In this document: in pieces, positions 28,360 to 37,395 of the stretch | Numbering within the stretch: position 1 is the stretch's first letter | Layout: each line of letters opens with the position of its first letter | DNA from: Arthrobacter sp. 9AX | Lineage (GTDB): Bacteria; Actinomycetota; Actinomycetes; Actinomycetales; Micrococcaceae | Assembly: GCF_902506095.1 (NCBI RefSeq) | Contig: NZ_LR733293.1 | Span: 1,967,034 to 2,031,033 of the forward strand | Length of the DNA stretch: 64,000 nucleotides | Direction: 5' to 3' | Position numbers and translations under genes: made by a program | The notes under the pieces: generated by a model | Told to the model about the DNA's origin: nothing | The model's database searches: none | Seen by the model: the letters and a program-made list of their open reading frames with translations, nothing else

Positions 28360-29337
28360 GTGACCACGTACCGCCGCGTCGGAAAGTCCGGCCTGACCGT
28401 TTCCACCGTGGGCCTGGGCTGCAACAACCTGGGCCGGGCCAACACCCCCACCGAGACGCAGGGAGCCACCGATGCGGTGGTCAACGCCGCGCTGGACGCC
28501 GGAATTACCCTGTTCGACGTCGCCGACACCTACGGCAAGGAACCGGGGCTGAGCGAAACGATGCTCGGTAAAGCGCTCGGCACCAGGCGGTCCGGCGTCG
28601 TCGTTGCCACCAAGTTCGGCATGGACATGAAAGGCGCCAGCGGCCCGGACTTCGGTGCCCGCGGTTCCCGCCGCTACATCATCCAGGCCGTGGAAGCCTC
28701 GCTCCGCCGGCTGGGCACCGACTGGATCGACCTCTACCAGTTCCACACCCCGGACCCGCTGACCCCGATCGATGAAACCCTGTCCGCCCTGGACACTCTG
28801 GTCACCAGCGGCAAGGTCCGCTACATCGGGCACTCCAACCGGGCGGGCTGGCAGATCGCCCAGGCCGAGTACGTTGCGCGCGAACTCGGGGGAGCACGCT
28901 TCATCTCCACCCAGAACCACTACAACCTGCTGGACCGGCGCGCCGAGCTCGAAGTTACCCCGGCGGCGGCGGAATTCGGCCTCGGCGTCCTTCCGTATTT
29001 CCCGCTGGCCAACGGACTGCTGACCGGCAAGTACGCGCCCGGCCACGCCCCCGACGGCTCGCGGCTCAGCCACACCCGCCAGCACATGGTCCACGACGCC
29101 GACTGGGACCAGCTGGCCAGGTTCAGCAGCTTCGCCAGGGAACGCGGACTCTCCGAGATCCAGGTGGCCTTCTCCTGGCTGGCGGCCCAGCCGTCCGTGG
29201 CCAGCGTCATCGCCGGCGCCACCCGGCCGGAACAGGTCCGGCAGAACGCTGAAGCAGCGGACTGGATTCCTTCCGACAAGGACCTCGTGGAGCTGGACAA
29301 CGTCTTCCCCGCGGAGCCCAAGGTGGCGCTCTTCTAG
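28360..29337 (+). CDS. Aldo/keto reductase
   Basis: A 325-aa NADPH-dependent oxidoreductase of the (beta/alpha)8 aldo/keto reductase family. The catalytic tetrad is visible: Asp53, Tyr58 (LFDVADTYG), Lys85 (ATKFG) and His129 (YQFHTP). The NADP-binding end has SVIAGATRPEQVRQNAEA. The physiological substrate is unknown. The GTG at 28360 has AGGAG upstream. It lies in a run of closely packed genes between dxs and the nucleoside hydrolase. Confidence 0.9.
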   Translation: MTTYRRVGKSGLTVSTVGLGCNNLGRANTPTETQGATDAVVNAALDAGITLFDVADTYGKEPGLSETMLGKALGTRRSGVVVATKFGMDMKGASGPDFGARGSRRYIIQAVEASLRRLGTDWIDLYQFHTPDPLTPIDETLSALDTLVTSGKVRYIGHSNRAGWQIAQAEYVARELGGARFISTQNHYNLLDRRAELEVTPAAAEFGLGVLPYFPLANGLLTGKYAPGHAPDGSRLSHTRQHMVHDADWDQLARFSSFARERGLSEIQVAFSWLAAQPSVASVIAGATRPEQVRQNAEAADWIPSDKDLVELDNVFPAEPKVALF

Positions 29338-29345
29338 GAACGGAC

Positions 29346-30371
29346 ATGACCGCCTTCCTGCTGGATGTGGACACGGGCATCGACGACGCCCTGGCCCTTG
29401 CCTACCTGGCCGCCCTCCCGGACACCGAGTTCGTGTCCGTCACCGCCACCCCCGGAAACGTGGACGCGGACCAAGTGGCGCGCAATACGCTGGCGCTGCT
29501 GGAGCTGTGCGGGCACCCGGGAGTGGAAGTTGCCATCGGTTCCCGCGCACCGCTGGCCATACCGCTGCTGACCACGCCGGAAACCCACGGCCCCCAAGGC
29601 ATCGGATACGCGGTCCTGCCGGAACCTGCCGGCGCAGTCTCGGCCCGGAACGCCGTCGAGCTCTGGGTTGAGCACGCCCGGGCACGGCCGGGGGAGCTCA
29701 CCGCCCTGATTACCGCGCCCCTGACCAACTTCGCGCTGGCACTCCGGCAGGAACCCCGGCTCCCCGAACTGCTGGCGAAGGTGGTCATCATGGGCGGCAG
29801 CTTCTATTACCAGGGCAACACCACGCCCACGGCCGAGTGGAACACCCACGTGGACCCGCACGCGGCCAAGGAGGTGTACGCCGCCTTCCAGGGCCAACCG
29901 CTCGACAAACTCCCCATCGTCTGCTCCCTGGACACCACCGAGCGGATGGAGCTGCACCCGGACCATGTCCGGCAGCTGGCGGAAGCCGCCGGCGCACCCG
30001 ACCCCGAACTGGTGCTGCCGGACCAGCCGGAAGGCCGGCGCAGCACCTCCGGCAACACCCTGATCCGGCACTTGTCCGACGCCCTGCGGTTCTATTTCGA
30101 GTTTCACCGCCACTATGACCAGGGATACATCGCCCACGTCCACGACTACTTCGCCGCTGGCGTCGCCGCGGGAACCCTGGACTTTGAGGCCCGGCCCGCC
30201 ACCGTGGACGTCGAGACCGTGTCGACGATGCTGATGGGCACCACCGTTGCCGATTTCCGGGGGCTCTGGGGAGCACCGCCGAACGCACGTGTGGTGTCGG
30301 CCAACTACCCCGAGGCCGCCTTCGGCGAACTGGTGTCCGCCGTCGGCAGCCTTGCCCGGCGACTGGGGTGA
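29346..30371 (+). CDS. Inosine-uridine-type nucleoside hydrolase
   Basis: A 341-aa enzyme that splits ribonucleosides into base and ribose. The calcium-binding signature DVDTGIDDALAL is at residues 7-18, and the conserved KVVIMGGSFYYQGN (about 146-159) and EWNTHVDPHA (about 163-172) lie where the family has its substrate loops. Specificity (purine, pyrimidine or both) cannot be told. It starts 8 nt after the aldo/keto reductase and is followed after 181 nt by an ECF transporter, suggesting linked uptake and breakdown of nucleosides. Confidence 0.9.
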   Translation: MTAFLLDVDTGIDDALALAYLAALPDTEFVSVTATPGNVDADQVARNTLALLELCGHPGVEVAIGSRAPLAIPLLTTPETHGPQGIGYAVLPEPAGAVSARNAVELWVEHARARPGELTALITAPLTNFALALRQEPRLPELLAKVVIMGGSFYYQGNTTPTAEWNTHVDPHAAKEVYAAFQGQPLDKLPIVCSLDTTERMELHPDHVRQLAEAAGAPDPELVLPDQPEGRRSTSGNTLIRHLSDALRFYFEFHRHYDQGYIAHVHDYFAAGVAAGTLDFEARPATVDVETVSTMLMGTTVADFRGLWGAPPNARVVSANYPEAAFGELVSAVGSLARRLG

Positions 30372-30430
30372 GCACCTCGGCGTATCGCAAGACTCAACCA
30401 CAGGATCCGGCGGACGGGCCCAACCACGGA

Positions 30431-30523
30431 TAGAATTGTCCGCGGACCGGAGAGGCGCAGATTGCCTGCCGGCTGCTGCCGAGGTGACATACGCAGCGTT
30501 CCATCCCACCCGGGCTTCCCGGG
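30431..30523 (+). promoter_or_regulatory. Possible promoter and leader of the ECF operon
   Basis: TAGAAT (30431-30436) is a good -10 hexamer without a clear -35. It would give a leader of about 110 nt with a tight hairpin at 30509-30523 (6-bp CCCGGG stem, 3-nt loop). I could not match it to a known riboswitch class. Confidence 0.35.
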
Positions 30524-30552
30524 GCCGTCCGCGCGCACCCTGAAGGAACACC

Positions 30553-31371
30553 ATGTCATCGCACTCCCTGACGTTGCCGTCCGCGTCACCTGCCGCGGCA
30601 CGCAAACGCCGGCTGCTGGAAATCCTCGGCGCCCTGGCCATCGCCGGCACATACATCTACCTGGTCCTCAACCAGCCCACTGACATCACCGGCGGCCCGG
30701 GAAGCGCCTCGGCCCTGATCGCCCTGTCCGGTTTCCTGGCCGGCGCCGTCCTGCTGATCGTGGCCGTCCTTCCCACCCTGCCGACGTCCACCGTCGTGCT
30801 GATCCCGGTGGCCCTGGTGCTGAACATCGTCCTTGGCCAGTTCGTGGGCAGCACCCTGGTGCCGTTCTACCTCGACGCGATCGGCACGGTCCTGGTCGCA
30901 GTCCTCGCCGGCCCCGCAGCCGGGGCGGCCACCGGCGCGCTCAGCAGCATCGTCTGGTCGTTCTTCAACCCCACCGTGCTGCCTTTCGCCGCCGGCGCCG
31001 CTCTGATCGGCTGCCTCGCCGGACTGGCCGCCCGCTATGGCCTCTTCCGCCGCTTCTACCTCGCGCCCGTGGCCGGATTCGCCACCGGCATCATCGGCGG
31101 CGTGGTGTCCGCCCCGGTAGCGGCTTTTGTCTTTGGCGGCACCTCAGGGGTGGCCACCGGCGCGATCGTCAGCGCCTTCCGCTCCATGGGGGACAGCCTG
31201 CTGGCCGCCATCACCAAGCAGGCGCTCATCTCGGACCCCATGGACAAGGCCCTCGTGTTCACTGCCGTCGCTGTGCTCGTCTACGCCCTGCCCCGCCGCG
31301 CCACCGTACAGTTTCCCTTTGTCCGGCGGCACCGCGTGCTTGCGGGCAGGAATCCTGAGCAGGGCGCCTGA
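30553..31371 (+). CDS. ECF transporter S component (substrate-binding membrane subunit)
   Basis: A 272-aa membrane protein with about six to seven hydrophobic helices and a soluble N-terminus. The segment FYLDAIGTVLVAVLAGPAAGAATGALSSIVW is typical of ECF S components and lies where they contact the ligand and EcfT. It is followed by EcfT and a fused EcfA, giving a dedicated (group I) transporter. The ligand is not readable from sequence; the adjacent nucleoside hydrolase suggests a nucleoside or base. GAAGGAA precedes the ATG. Confidence 0.82.
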   Translation: MSSHSLTLPSASPAAARKRRLLEILGALAIAGTYIYLVLNQPTDITGGPGSASALIALSGFLAGAVLLIVAVLPTLPTSTVVLIPVALVLNIVLGQFVGSTLVPFYLDAIGTVLVAVLAGPAAGAATGALSSIVWSFFNPTVLPFAAGAALIGCLAGLAARYGLFRRFYLAPVAGFATGIIGGVVSAPVAAFVFGGTSGVATGAIVSAFRSMGDSLLAAITKQALISDPMDKALVFTAVAVLVYALPRRATVQFPFVRRHRVLAGRNPEQGA

Positions 31372-31381
31372 CCACCTTCCG

Positions 31382-32119
31382 ATGCGACTGCATCCGCTGA
31401 CCACCCTGGCGGCCGCCGGCAGCACGGCAGTAATAACGACGGCGGCAGCATACCTGCCGCTGTCGCTCGCCGTGATCACGGCTGCAGTGGGCCTCTCAGC
31501 CCGAGGCGGCACGTCGCGGCGGCTTCTGCCTGCGGCAGCAGCCATCCTGGTGCCCCTGGCCCTTTCTCTCCTGGTGCTGCACGGCCTGTTTTTCCCCGAA
31601 GGGGACACCGTGCTGGCCCAGTGGGGCCCGGCGCGCGTCACCGCCGAAGGGCTCTCGTTCGCCCTGAACCGGGCAGCCCAGCTCTGCGCTGCTGTGCTGG
31701 CCCTCCTGGTCTTCTCCTTCAGCGTGAGCGTTCCGGACCTCGTGGCGGCCTTGTCAGCAAAGGGCGTCCACGGGCGGTTCGCCTTCGTCCTGGCGTCCAC
31801 CCTTAGCCTGCTGCCGGCCATCACATTCCGGTTGGAACGCATCCGGCAGGCCCAGGAGGCACGCGGCCTGGTGATCCGGCGCGGCCTCCTGCACCGGGCC
31901 GCAGCTTTCCGCCTGCAAGCGGTGCCGCTGGTGTCCGCGCTGGTGGAGGACGCAGCCACCCGCGCCGCCGCCCTGGAAGCCCGCGGCTTCGGCGGCACCG
32001 GCCCCCGGACCAGCTACCGCGACGTGCCGGAGCGGCCGTGGGAGCCGCCGTTCCGGATGCTCCTGCTGCTGGCCGCGGCAGCCGCGGTGGCTGTTCGGTT
32101 GCTGCTGGCGGGGGACTGA
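31382..32119 (+). CDS. ecfT: ECF transporter T component
   Basis: A 245-aa membrane subunit with four to five helices. The two Ala-Arg-Gly motifs of the coupling helices that dock on the ATPases are present: Ala160-Arg161-Gly162 (EARGL) and Ala200-Arg201-Gly202 (EARGF). I chose the ATG at 31382, 10 nt after the S-component stop, over a longer upstream frame that would overlap the S gene by about 245 nt. The stop abuts the GTG of the ATPase gene. Confidence 0.88.
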   Translation: MRLHPLTTLAAAGSTAVITTAAAYLPLSLAVITAAVGLSARGGTSRRLLPAAAAILVPLALSLLVLHGLFFPEGDTVLAQWGPARVTAEGLSFALNRAAQLCAAVLALLVFSFSVSVPDLVAALSAKGVHGRFAFVLASTLSLLPAITFRLERIRQAQEARGLVIRRGLLHRAAAFRLQAVPLVSALVEDAATRAAALEARGFGGTGPRTSYRDVPERPWEPPFRMLLLLAAAAAVAVRLLLAGD

Positions 32120-33682
32120 GTGGAGACAGCAACCGCCCTTGCCGCCGGCATCAGGAGCTTCACCTTCCACGACGACGCGGCGCCGGTCCTTCACAACGTG
32201 GACGTCTCGTTTCACCCCGGGACGTTGACGGCAGTCCTGGGGCCATCCGGAAGCGGAAAATCCACGCTCGGAAGGCTCCTGGCAGGCTGGCTTCCACCCG
32301 GAGCAGGAGGCACGCTGGAAGGACACCTGACACTGGCCCGAACCACGCTCCGGTTCGAGGGGCAGGCCCAGGATCCCCGGATCAACCCCGCACAGTGGGG
32401 CCGGCGGGTGGGTTTCGTCCCGCAGGATCCCAGGGCCATCCTGTCCACGGTCCGGGCTACCGTGGCTGAAGAACTGGCGTTTGCCCTCGAAAACGCAGGC
32501 GGCGAGCGGTCCGCCATGCTCGCCGCGGTGGAACGCATTGCGGGGCTGCTGGGGCTTTCCGGCCTCCTGGACCGCCACCCAAACACGCTCTCCGGCGGAC
32601 AACTGCGGCGCCTCGCTATCGGTTGCGCTGTCATTACTGGCCCCGAAGTGCTGGTCATGGACGAACCCTTCGCCTCCCTGGACCCGGCCGGAGCGGACGA
32701 ACTGGCACTCCTGGTCGGCTCACTCGTGAGGCAAGGGACCGCCGTCGTGATCCTCAGCCAAGCCGTGGATGAGGCGCTCCTCGCAGCACAACAGTGGATT
32801 GTCCTTGACGGTGGCACTGTCACGGCGGACGGCACACCCGCTGAACTCATTGCCGCGCCCCAACGGCTGCCCGCCGGTATCCGGCGGCCGGGCGTGCAAC
32901 GGGACACCACGGTTGAGGTCAGCGAGGCCGGTGCCCGGAACAACCAGGCTGACGGCCAGGGTGCCGCTTCCGGCCCAGTCCTTGAGTTCCGGGGCGTGGG
33001 CTTCGGGTACGCGGACAGGCCAGCGGGAGGCAGGAAGAGGCGGATGGGCGCCGGAGATGTGCCGGGGGACCAGCCCGCGCAGGTACTCCGCGACATCGAC
33101 CTGGAACTGCTGCCAGGGGAGATCGTGGCCGTCACCGGGCCCAACGGTGCCGGGAAATCCACGTTCCTGCGGCACCTCAACGGCCTGCTGCAGCCCACCG
33201 CGGGCTCTGTCCTGGTGCGCGGCCGGGATATTGCCGGCAGGCCCGTGGGTGAGGTGGCGCAGACCGTGGGGCTGCTGTTCCAGAACCCGCGGGACCAGCT
33301 TTTTGAACGGACTGCCGCCCGGGAGGTCCGGTTCGGCCTGGACCGGCGGTTCGGACCCCACGAAGCAGAGGCGAGGACAGGGGCGGCGCTGGCTGCCGTG
33401 GGTTTGTCCGGCGCGGCGGATGCCCACCCGATGGAGCTGCCGGCGTCCGGTCAGCGGCTGCTGGCGCTGGCAACCGTCCTGGCCCGCAGGCCGGCGGTGC
33501 TGGCCCTCGACGAGCCCACTGTCGCCTTGGACGGGGACGGCCTCCGGTTCCTGGACGCAGCGGTGCGGAGCGCCGCAGCAGCGGGCGCCGCGGTCGTCCT
33601 GGTCACCCACGACGTGCCTTATGCACGCTCGCTGGCGCACCGGCTGTTAACGCTCGACGGCGGGCGGCTGGCGGCGCGCTGA
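32120..33682 (+). CDS. ecfA: ECF transporter A component, duplicated ATPase (EcfA-EcfA' fusion)
   Basis: A 520-aa protein with two ABC ATPase domains. The first has Walker A GPSGSGKST (41-49), LSGGQ (157-161) and VLVMDEPFASLD. The second has Walker A GPNGAGKST (340-348) and LALDEPTVALD. Its signature reads PASGQ (441-445) instead of LSGGQ, so one of the two composite ATP sites may be weak or inactive. It powers uptake through the S and T subunits just upstream. The linker at about 255-310 is low complexity. A terminator follows. Confidence 0.9.
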   Translation: METATALAAGIRSFTFHDDAAPVLHNVDVSFHPGTLTAVLGPSGSGKSTLGRLLAGWLPPGAGGTLEGHLTLARTTLRFEGQAQDPRINPAQWGRRVGFVPQDPRAILSTVRATVAEELAFALENAGGERSAMLAAVERIAGLLGLSGLLDRHPNTLSGGQLRRLAIGCAVITGPEVLVMDEPFASLDPAGADELALLVGSLVRQGTAVVILSQAVDEALLAAQQWIVLDGGTVTADGTPAELIAAPQRLPAGIRRPGVQRDTTVEVSEAGARNNQADGQGAASGPVLEFRGVGFGYADRPAGGRKRRMGAGDVPGDQPAQVLRDIDLELLPGEIVAVTGPNGAGKSTFLRHLNGLLQPTAGSVLVRGRDIAGRPVGEVAQTVGLLFQNPRDQLFERTAAREVRFGLDRRFGPHEAEARTGAALAAVGLSGAADAHPMELPASGQRLLALATVLARRPAVLALDEPTVALDGDGLRFLDAAVRSAAAAGAAVVLVTHDVPYARSLAHRLLTLDGGRLAAR

Positions 33683-33716
33683 CCCCGCCACACGCTTACA
33701 GCAGTGAGACAGGCCG

Positions 33717-33750
33717 CAGGGCTCCGGCCGGAGAACCGGTCGGAGCCCTG
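33717..33750. terminator. Bidirectional terminator between ecfA and fadB
   Basis: Perfect 10-bp arms CAGGGCTCCG / CGGAGCCCTG (33717-33726, 33741-33750) with a partly paired loop, between convergent genes. TGTTGCT follows on the + strand. Confidence 0.7.
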
Positions 33751-33794
33751 TGTTGCTCGTGTGCCCAGGTGCCTGTTGCTTGGCTGCCTGTTGC

Positions 33795-35975
33795 TTACCT
33801 GCCGGCGGGCTGGCCTGATGCCGGGCTGGACGCGGTGCCGGGCGCGAGGAACCGCTTGCCGTTGACGCGTTCCGATGCCCCCACCCGGTCCAGGTAGGGG
33901 GTGATGCCGCCCAGGAACAGTGGCCAGCCGGCGCCCAGGATCATGCAGAGGTCGATGTCCTCGGACCCTGCCACAACCCCTTCCGCCAGCATCAGCCCGA
34001 TCTCTTCAGCCAGGGCATCCTGCGTGCGGCGCAGCACTTCCTCTGCAGTGGAAGGGCTGGTTCCAAAGGACAAAAGCGACAGTGTGGACTCCGGGATCTC
34101 CTGCGAGCCGTCGTGCGCCGGAGCCCACAGGCTCTTGACGCCGTTATCAATCAGCTTCTGCAGGTTCGCCGACACCGTGAAGCGGTCGCCGAACGCCGCG
34201 TGGAGCGACTCCTGAACGTGCTGGGCCACCGGAAGCCCCACCATGGCCCCGAGCGTGAACGGTGTCATCGGCAGGCCCATGGGACGGAGCGCGTTGTCTG
34301 CCACCTCCGCGGGGGTGCCTTCATCAAAGGCGGCCGTCACTTCGCCCATCAGCCGCAGCAGGATGCGGTTGACCACAAATGCGGGCGCATCCTTGACCAG
34401 CACGCCGGTCTTTTTCAGGGATTTGGCGAGTTCAAAAGCGGTGGCGAGCACAGCGTCGTCCGTCCGCGGGGCGCGGACGATCTCCAGCAGCGGCATAACG
34501 GCTACCGGGTTGAAAAAGTGGAAACCCACCAGCCGTTCCGGATGTTTCAGGTCCGCCGCCATTGCCGTGACGGACAGCGACGAGGTGTTGGTGGCGAGGA
34601 TGCAGTCCGGGGTGACCACCCGCTCCAGCTCGGCGAACACCTGCTTTTTGACGTTCAGCTCTTCAAAGACCGCCTCGATGACAAAGTCGGCGTCGGCGAA
34701 AACGTCCTTGGAAACGGAACCCGTCACCAGCGCCCTGGTCCGGTCGGCGGCGTCCGCGCTGATGCGCTTCTTTGCCAGGAGTTTGTCCACCTCGGCATGG
34801 ACGTAGGCCACGCCTTTGTCCACCCGCGCCTGGTCGATGTCCGTCATGACCACCGGCACCTTCAGTTGGCGGGCGAACAGCAGCGCAAGCTGGCTTGCCA
34901 TCAGGCCTGCGCCCACCACCCCCACTTTGGTGACCGGGCGGGCAAGTGTGCGGTCCGGGGCGCCGGCCGGGCGCTTGGACCGCTTCTGCACGAGGTCCAG
35001 GAAAGCGTATACGGTGGCGCGGAATGCGTCCGTCTGCATCAGTTCGGCGAGCGTTTCGCATTCCAGGGCCGCGGACTCAGCCTGGGTCATGGTCCGATTG
35101 GCCTCCATGAGGTCCAGGACCTTGCCCGGAGCGGGGGCTGCGTTGGACGTCCTGGCCTCCACCAGCGCCCGTCCGGCCGCTACCGCGGAGGACCAGCGGG
35201 CCGCTGTGTCGGGAGCGGCGGGGTCGACGGCGTTGGGCCGTTCCGCCATTGCCTCGCCGGAGATGACTTTCGCGGCCCAGGCAAGGGACTGCTCGAGGAA
35301 GTCCGCCGGTTCAAACAAAGCGTCCGCAATGCCCAAGGCGAAGGCCTGCGGGCCGCTGAGGGTCCGGTTGTTGCTGAGGGCGTTATCGATCATCACCTTT
35401 ACGGCGTTCTCGGGGCCGATGAGGCGGGGCAGGAGGTAGACGCCGCCCCAGCCCGGAACCAGCCCGAGGTAGGCCTCCGGCAGGGCGAGCGCGCCGGCGC
35501 CGGTGGACACGGTGCGGTAGGTGGACTGCAGGGCAATCTCCAGGCCGCCGCCCAGCGCGGCGCCGTTAATGAACGCGAAGCTGGGAACGCCGAGGTTGGC
35601 GAGGGTGCCGTACACGTCGTGGCCCAGCTGCGCCATCCATAATCCGTGCTCGCGTTCCGCCAGGTTCTTGACGGCGGAAAGGTCCGCTCCGGCCACCAGG
35701 AAGTAGGGCTTTCCGGTGACACCCACGCCCACGATCTCGCCCCGGGATGCGCGCTCCCGCAGCCCCTCCAGCACCGTGCCCAGCTCCACCAGCGTGTTGG
35801 GGCCCAGGGTGGTGGGTTTGGTGTGGTCCAGCCCGTTGTCCAGTGTGATGAGGGCGAAGGTTCCGGGGCTGGGCTGTCCGGCCGGTGCCGGGAGTTCGAT
35901 GTCCTGGACGTAGGAATGGGTCACCACTTCGTGCGGAAAAAGTTCGGCAAGCCTGGTGAAATCTGCGGCGCTCAT
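33795..35975 (-). CDS. fadB: 3-hydroxyacyl-CoA dehydrogenase/enoyl-CoA hydratase, fatty-acid oxidation alpha subunit
   Basis: A 726-aa bifunctional beta-oxidation enzyme. An N-terminal crotonase domain (about 30-250) has GADLSAVKNLAERE and the oxyanion loop INGAALGGGLEIAL. An NAD-binding domain starts near 345 with KVGVVGAGLMASQLALL, followed by dehydrogenase domains with LATNTSSLSVTAMA and the catalytic-histidine region GFHFFNPVAVMPLLEIV. It hydrates enoyl-CoA and oxidises 3-hydroxyacyl-CoA. The ATG at 35975 overlaps the fadA stop; a longer upstream frame would run into fadA. Confidence 0.93.
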   Translation of the reverse strand: MSAADFTRLAELFPHEVVTHSYVQDIELPAPAGQPSPGTFALITLDNGLDHTKPTTLGPNTLVELGTVLEGLRERASRGEIVGVGVTGKPYFLVAGADLSAVKNLAEREHGLWMAQLGHDVYGTLANLGVPSFAFINGAALGGGLEIALQSTYRTVSTGAGALALPEAYLGLVPGWGGVYLLPRLIGPENAVKVMIDNALSNNRTLSGPQAFALGIADALFEPADFLEQSLAWAAKVISGEAMAERPNAVDPAAPDTAARWSSAVAAGRALVEARTSNAAPAPGKVLDLMEANRTMTQAESAALECETLAELMQTDAFRATVYAFLDLVQKRSKRPAGAPDRTLARPVTKVGVVGAGLMASQLALLFARQLKVPVVMTDIDQARVDKGVAYVHAEVDKLLAKKRISADAADRTRALVTGSVSKDVFADADFVIEAVFEELNVKKQVFAELERVVTPDCILATNTSSLSVTAMAADLKHPERLVGFHFFNPVAVMPLLEIVRAPRTDDAVLATAFELAKSLKKTGVLVKDAPAFVVNRILLRLMGEVTAAFDEGTPAEVADNALRPMGLPMTPFTLGAMVGLPVAQHVQESLHAAFGDRFTVSANLQKLIDNGVKSLWAPAHDGSQEIPESTLSLLSFGTSPSTAEEVLRRTQDALAEEIGLMLAEGVVAGSEDIDLCMILGAGWPLFLGGITPYLDRVGASERVNGKRFLAPGTASSPASGQPAGR

Positions 35976-37276
35976 GCTGCTCCCTCGGACGCTGGTTCGG
36001 TGGTGGCGGGTTCGGCGGATGATCCTGTCAGCATTCCGCTGTAGTGGGCGTGGTGCGGGTTCTCCCAGATCACGGTGGCACCCATCCCCAGTCCCACGCA
36101 CATGGTGGTGATGCCGTACCGGACGGAGTGGTCTTCCTCGAACTGCCTGGCAAGCTGGTTCATCAACCGTACGCCGGAAGATGCGAGGGGATGGCCCACC
36201 GCGATGGCGCCGCCGTAGCGGTTGACGCGGTGATCGTCGTCCGCAATCCCGAAGTGCTCCAGGAAACTCAACACTTGGACGGCAAAGGCTTCATTGATTT
36301 CGAACAGGCCGATCTCATCGATGGTCAGCCCCGCGTTCTTCAGCGCCTTTTCAGTGGCGGGGACAGGGCCAATGCCCATCACCTCAGGGTCAACCCCTGC
36401 GTAGGCGTAGCTGACCAGCCGCATCCGGACCGGCAGTCCCAGTTCGGCAGCGGCATCGGAGGAAGCGAGGAGGGCCGCGGTGGCGCCGTCGTTCAGGCCC
36501 GCCGAGTTTCCTGCCGTGACGCGCCCATGCGGGCGGAACGGGGTGCGGAGCGCAGCCAGGTCGGTAACGGTGGTGCCCGGCCGCGGCGGCTCGTCAACGG
36601 TGTTGAGGGTCCAGCCCTGCCCCGGTTTCAGCGTGGCCACGGGGACCAGGTCCGGCTGGATCAGGCCCTTGCGGCGGGCGGAATCGAACTTGCCCTGGGA
36701 CGCAACAGCGTAGGCATCGGTGCGGTCTTTTGTGATGGACGGGAACCGGTCGTGCAGGTTCTCCGCGGTGTTGCCCATGTTCAGCGCCGCCGGGTCCACC
36801 AGGCGTTCGGACATAAACCGGGGGTTGGGGTCTGCGCCGGAGCCCATGGGGTGGTTGCCCATGTGTTCCACGCCGCCGGCGATCACCACATCGTAGGCAC
36901 CAAAGCCAATGCCGCCTGCGGTAGTGGTGACGGCGGTCATGGCGCCGGCGCACATCCGGTCAATGGCAAAGCCCGGGACGGTTCTGGGCAGCCCGGCCAG
37001 GAGGGCGGCGGTCCGGCCCAGCGTCAGGCCCTGGTCACCGGTTTGGGTGGTGGCGGCGATGGCCACTTCGTCCACGCGTTCCGGCGGCAGGGACGGGTTC
37101 CGGCGCAGCAGTTCGCGGACGCACTTCACCATCAGGTCATCGGCGCGGGTTCCCGCGTAGATGCCTTTGTCTCCCGCCCGCCCAAACGGGGTGCGGACGC
37201 CGTCGACAAAAACGACGTCCCGGACCGTGCGCGTGGACGCGCTGCTGCGTTCTCGGTTGTTCGGGGATTGGCTCAC
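35972..37276 (-). CDS. fadA: Acetyl-CoA C-acyltransferase (beta-ketothiolase)
   Basis: A 434-aa thiolase that cleaves 3-ketoacyl-CoA with CoA, the last beta-oxidation step. The nucleophilic cysteine is in IDRMCAGAMTAV. The histidine region (NEAFAVQ, GGAIAVGHPLASSG) and the second catalytic cysteine (TTMCVGLGMGA) are present. I chose the GTG at 37276 because GAGGAG lies 6 nt upstream. It overlaps fadB by 4 nt, so the two subunits should be made in equal amounts. An inverted repeat about 80 nt upstream may be its operator. Confidence 0.94.
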   Translation of the reverse strand: MSQSPNNRERSSASTRTVRDVVFVDGVRTPFGRAGDKGIYAGTRADDLMVKCVRELLRRNPSLPPERVDEVAIAATTQTGDQGLTLGRTAALLAGLPRTVPGFAIDRMCAGAMTAVTTTAGGIGFGAYDVVIAGGVEHMGNHPMGSGADPNPRFMSERLVDPAALNMGNTAENLHDRFPSITKDRTDAYAVASQGKFDSARRKGLIQPDLVPVATLKPGQGWTLNTVDEPPRPGTTVTDLAALRTPFRPHGRVTAGNSAGLNDGATAALLASSDAAAELGLPVRMRLVSYAYAGVDPEVMGIGPVPATEKALKNAGLTIDEIGLFEINEAFAVQVLSFLEHFGIADDDHRVNRYGGAIAVGHPLASSGVRLMNQLARQFEEDHSVRYGITTMCVGLGMGATVIWENPHHAHYSGMLTGSSAEPATTEPASEGAA

Positions 37277-37352
37277 GTGTAACTCCTCATCGAGACGTAG
37301 GCGCCGGCGCATGCCGCACTACGGCAGGCAGCCAATCGGCAATACCCTCGAT

Positions 37353-37368
37353 GTTACTCGCCAGTAAC
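37353..37368. promoter_or_regulatory. Inverted repeat upstream of fadAB (candidate repressor operator)
   Basis: GTTACT-CGCC-AGTAAC, perfect 6-bp arms, 77-92 nt upstream of the fadA start. The size and place suit a TetR-type fatty-acid regulator, but no regulator gene is nearby. Confidence 0.45.
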
Positions 37369-37395
37369 TTAGTCGGCAAGGCCCGGATACAGGGA

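Noticed and set aside
30372..30552. Known riboswitch (TPP, cobalamin, purine) before the ECF operon
   Set aside because: None of the conserved core sequences of those classes could be found.
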